From assembly GCF_011090165.1 (NCBI RefSeq), contig NZ_JAADJT010000003.1:1-64000 (forward strand): a stretch of DNA of 64,000 nucleotides. Direction: 5' to 3'. The position numbers and the translations under genes were made by a program. Of this stretch, positions 61,553 to 64,000 are shown piece after piece (the first letter of the stretch is position 1; each line of letters begins with the position of its first letter). The notes below the pieces were generated by a model. That model was not told the origin of the DNA and did no database searches. It saw nothing but the letters and a program-made list of their open reading frames with translations. The DNA is from Duganella aceris. GTDB lineage: Bacteria; Pseudomonadota; Gammaproteobacteria; Burkholderiales; Burkholderiaceae_D.

Positions 61553-62785
61553 TTAAAAGCTGGCGCCGTGGCGCTTGCGGTAGCCTTCCATGAATTTGGC
61601 GATGCGGCCAAAGGCTTCCGTCATATCGTCCGAGTTCGGCAGGAACACGACGCGGAAATGATCCGGCGCGATCCAGTTGAAGCCGCTGCCCTGGACGATC
61701 AGCACTTTCGTTTCGGCCAGCAATTCGTAAGCGAACTGCTGGTCATCCGCGATCGGATAGATCTTCGGATCAAGACGCGGGAACAGGTAGAGCGCCGCTT
61801 TCGGCTTGACACAAGTGACGCCCGGAATATCGGTCAGCAGCTTGTAGGCCAGGTCGCGTTGCTTCAACAAGCGCCCGCCCGGCCCGACCAGGTCTTGTAT
61901 CGACTGGTAGCCGCCGAGCGCAGTCTGGATCGCAAACTGCCCCGGTGCGTTGGCGCACAAGCGCATCGAGGCCAGCATGTTGAGGCCCTCGATATAATCC
62001 TTGGCGTGGGATTTCTCGCCCGACACCACCATCCAGCCGGAGCGGTAGCCGCAGGCGCGGTAGTTCTTCGACAGGCCGTTGAAGGTGACGAACAGCACGT
62101 CGTCGGCCAGCGAGGCGATCGAGACGTGCTCGGCCTCGTCGTACAGCACCTTGTCGTAGATCTCGTCGGCGTAGATGATCAGCTGGTGCTCGCGCGCCAG
62201 CTCGATGATCTGCAACAGCAGCGACACCGGATACAGCGCGCCGGTCGGATTGTTCGGGTTGATGACGACGATGGCGCGGGTGTTGGCGTTGATCTTGCGC
62301 CGCATGTCGTCGATGTCCGGATACCACTCCTGCTGCTCGTCGCAGATGTAGTGCACCGGCTTGCCGCCCGACAGCGACACGGCGGCGGTCCACAGCGGAT
62401 AGTCGGGCGCCGGCACCAGCACCTCGTCGCCGTTGTTGAGCAGCGCGTTCATCGACATCACGATCAGCTCGGAGGCGCCGTTGCCCAGGTAGACATCCTC
62501 GATGCCGACGCCGGCGATGTTCTTGCTCTGGGTGTAATGCACGATGGCCTTGCGCGGCGCGAACATGCCCTTGGAATCGGTGTAGCCGGCCGCGTTGGAC
62601 AGGTTGATCTTCATATCCTGGACGATCTCGTCCGGCGGATCGAAGCCGAACACGGCCAAGTTGCCGATATTCAACTTCGTGATCTTGTGTCCTTCTTCCT
62701 CCATTTGCCGGGCTTTTTCCGGCACCGGGCCGCGGATCTCGTAACAGACTTCCGCCAATTTGTTCGATTTTTGAATCGGTCGCAA
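61553..62785 (-). CDS. alaA: Alanine-forming aminotransferase (AlaA-like, PLP-dependent)
   Basis: The 410-residue fold-type I aminotransferase starts RPIQKSNKLAEVCYEIRGPV, nearly as in E. coli AlaA. It contains NPNNPTGALYP, ADEIYDKVLYD and the PLP lysine in FNGLSKNYRACGYR. It moves amino groups from glutamate to pyruvate. The start is TTG (62785-62783) with AGGA upstream. The AlaA family begins at this residue and no in-frame ATG fits. Confidence 0.92.
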   Translation of the reverse strand: MRPIQKSNKLAEVCYEIRGPVPEKARQMEEEGHKITKLNIGNLAVFGFDPPDEIVQDMKINLSNAAGYTDSKGMFAPRKAIVHYTQSKNIAGVGIEDVYLGNGASELIVMSMNALLNNGDEVLVPAPDYPLWTAAVSLSGGKPVHYICDEQQEWYPDIDDMRRKINANTRAIVVINPNNPTGALYPVSLLLQIIELAREHQLIIYADEIYDKVLYDEAEHVSIASLADDVLFVTFNGLSKNYRACGYRSGWMVVSGEKSHAKDYIEGLNMLASMRLCANAPGQFAIQTALGGYQSIQDLVGPGGRLLKQRDLAYKLLTDIPGVTCVKPKAALYLFPRLDPKIYPIADDQQFAYELLAETKVLIVQGSGFNWIAPDHFRVVFLPNSDDMTEAFGRIAKFMEGYRKRHGASF

Positions 62786-62979
62786 AATAAAATCCTGTCC
62801 AGGTGAGGCAAACCGCTGCGACCTGCCAAAACCACGGCGCCGGTCGATGCTGCAATGCGAAAAGAACCATTCTGCCGAAAGCCTCCCATTTAATCAACAC
62901 CTGCCCGTCCGAAAGGCCTAAGTCCGGCCCGAAACCGCTACAATGGCGCTTCTTTCCGACCCACAGCGCGATTTCTCCC

Positions 62980-63372
62980 ATGAAGCTCCACGCCAGCGAC
63001 ACCAAAAAATACCAGACCGTCACCGGTTACGACGAAACCGGCGTTGAAATCAACGCCCAGCGCTACAATTACAGCCTGATCGTCCTGCCCGAATCCGAGC
63101 CGCGCGCGTGGCACGCGCCGACCTTCGACAGCATCACGGCCGAACATTTCGACATCATCGGCGCCGACAGCCCGGACGTGGTCATCCTCGGCACCGGCGC
63201 CAGGCAGCGCTTCATCCATCCGCGCCTGACCGCCGCGCTGACCATGCGCCGCATCGGCGTCGAATGCATGGACAGCCAGGCCGCCTGCCGCACCTACAAC
63301 ATCCTGATGGGTGAAGGCCGCAAGGTGACGTTGGCGCTGGTGATCGACCACGGCGAGACCAAGCCGGCCTGA
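62980..63372 (+). CDS. Mth938-like domain (DUF498) protein
   Basis: The 130-residue protein has VTGYDETGVEINAQRYNYSL, DVVILGTGARQRFIHP and GVECMDSQAACRTYNIL, characteristic of the Mth938/NDUFAF3-like family. The function is uncertain in bacteria. It is divergent from alaA, and its stop overlaps the start of the next gene by one base (TGATG). Confidence 0.85.
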   Translation: MKLHASDTKKYQTVTGYDETGVEINAQRYNYSLIVLPESEPRAWHAPTFDSITAEHFDIIGADSPDVVILGTGARQRFIHPRLTAALTMRRIGVECMDSQAACRTYNILMGEGRKVTLALVIDHGETKPA

Positions 63373-64000
63373 TGAACGACCTGTACAACTCCAAAAAACT
63401 GGTCTGGTCGCTGCTCGCGGCCTTCGTCATCGTCACTTTCTACATGCTCGGCATGCGCACCCTGGTGCCGCCCGACGAGGGCCGCTACGCCGAAATGGCG
63501 CGCGAGATGCTCAGTCACGGCGACTGGATCACCACCCGCCTGAACGGCATCAAATACTTCGAGAAACCACCGCTGCAGACCTGGATGAACGCCGCCACCT
63601 TCGCCGTGTTCGGCCTGGGCGAATGGCAGGCGCGGCTCTGGACCGGGCTGTGCGGCATGGGCGCGGTGCTGCTGAGCGGCTACACCGCGCAGCGCCTGTT
63701 CGGCGCGCGCGCCGGCTTCTACGCCGCGCTGGTGCTGGGCTCCAGCGTGTTCTGGGTCGCCGGCAGCCAGATCAATTCGCTGGACATGAGCTTGTCGACG
63801 ATGATGGCGATCTCGCTGTGCGCGCTGTTGCTGGCGCAGCGCGACGCCGCCACGCCGGCCGAGAACCGCAACTGGATGCTGCTGTGCTGGGCCGGCATGG
63901 CGCTGGCGGTGCTGGCCAAGGGCCTGATCGGCGTGGTGCTGCCCGGCGCGGTGCTGGTGCTGTACTCGGCGCTGGGACGCGACCTCGGCATCTGGAAGCG
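63372..64000 (+). CDS. ArnT-family glycosyltransferase (partial, runs off the window)
   Basis: The first 209 codons are present. A membrane helix (LVWSLLAAFVIVTFYMLG) is followed by LVPPDEGRYAEMAREML, DWITTRLNGIKYFEKPPL and more helices, the PMT_2/ArnT pattern with the catalytic DE motif in the first periplasmic loop. ArnT-type enzymes transfer aminoarabinose or other sugars from undecaprenyl phosphate to lipid A or other acceptors. It is translationally coupled to the DUF498 gene. The substrate cannot be told from this half. Confidence 0.88.
   Translation, partial: MNDLYNSKKLVWSLLAAFVIVTFYMLGMRTLVPPDEGRYAEMAREMLSHGDWITTRLNGIKYFEKPPLQTWMNAATFAVFGLGEWQARLWTGLCGMGAVLLSGYTAQRLFGARAGFYAALVLGSSVFWVAGSQINSLDMSLSTMMAISLCALLLAQRDAATPAENRNWMLLCWAGMALAVLAKGLIGVVLPGAVLVLYSALGRDLGIWK

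Overview
The window reads as chromosomal DNA of a GC-rich betaproteobacterium, most likely Oxalobacteraceae (Massilia/Duganella/Rugamonas/Janthinobacterium type). This is inferred from the gene families and arrangement: Bug/TctC binding proteins, 'MNKTAFNLAVLA' porins, PEP-CTERM proteins, alaA-hom, and an aryl polyene locus. No rRNA or species marker is present, so the genus is an inference. I found no CRISPR array.

Layout. 1-1840 is a decayed mobile-element remnant beside tRNA-Pro(GGG): the end of an IS, an integrase cut short by it, an AlpA-type regulator and a perfect tandem 12-bp repeat. 1985-4246 holds a SIR2 deacylase, a fumarylacetoacetate-hydrolase-family enzyme and a PEP-CTERM protein. 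4247-10744 is a TetR-regulated RND efflux operon (adaptor, pump, outer-membrane channel, repressor). Its upstream region carries a TetR-like operator and three CTTAAG boxes at 11-bp spacing, shared with a divergent diguanylate cyclase gene. 13217-16257 is a KaiC-like double ATPase followed by a hybrid histidine kinase. 16264-19423 has a lipoprotein, an LplT-PlsC lysophospholipid transporter/acyltransferase fusion and a frameshifted small gene. 19467-26525 is an iron-uptake locus: PepSY membrane protein, two small membrane proteins, a Fur-boxed TonB-dependent receptor, a NarL-type two-component system and a TonB protein.

28184-45722 is the centrepiece: about 20 minus-strand genes, almost all overlapping by 1-16 bases, forming a complete aryl polyene (APE) pigment pathway. 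It supplies two ACPs with their phosphopantetheinyl transferase, an aromatic starter (ammonia-lyase plus AMP-dependent ligase), elongation (two ketosynthases and a chain-length factor), reduction and dehydration (one KR, two hotdog DHs), and release and tailoring (thioesterase, two acyltransferases, glycosyltransferase, FAD enzyme). It also encodes export (LolA-like, MMPL, DUF3261). Gene order matches the ape C-to-R order of reference clusters. Differences are an apeH-apeI fusion, a split apeJ, a lyase, and an FAD enzyme with halogenase-like motifs.

45960-54353 is a transport operon (porin, TctC-like binding protein, FbpABC-type ABC transporter) divergent from a TctD/TctE-like two-component system. 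The operon promoter has a tandem repeat over its -35, the typical place for an OmpR-family activator. 54391-56125 has an RraB-like gene, then a perfect 90-bp palindrome beginning at the base after its stop codon, then a multiply damaged chemoreceptor pseudogene. 56177-59569 is a GlrK-QseG-GlrR-like system. Right after it come a TGTC-N10-GACA site and a consensus sigma-54 promoter driving a BON-domain protein gene. 60189-62785 is alaA-hom, and the window ends in an Mth938-like protein and a partial ArnT-type glycosyltransferase.
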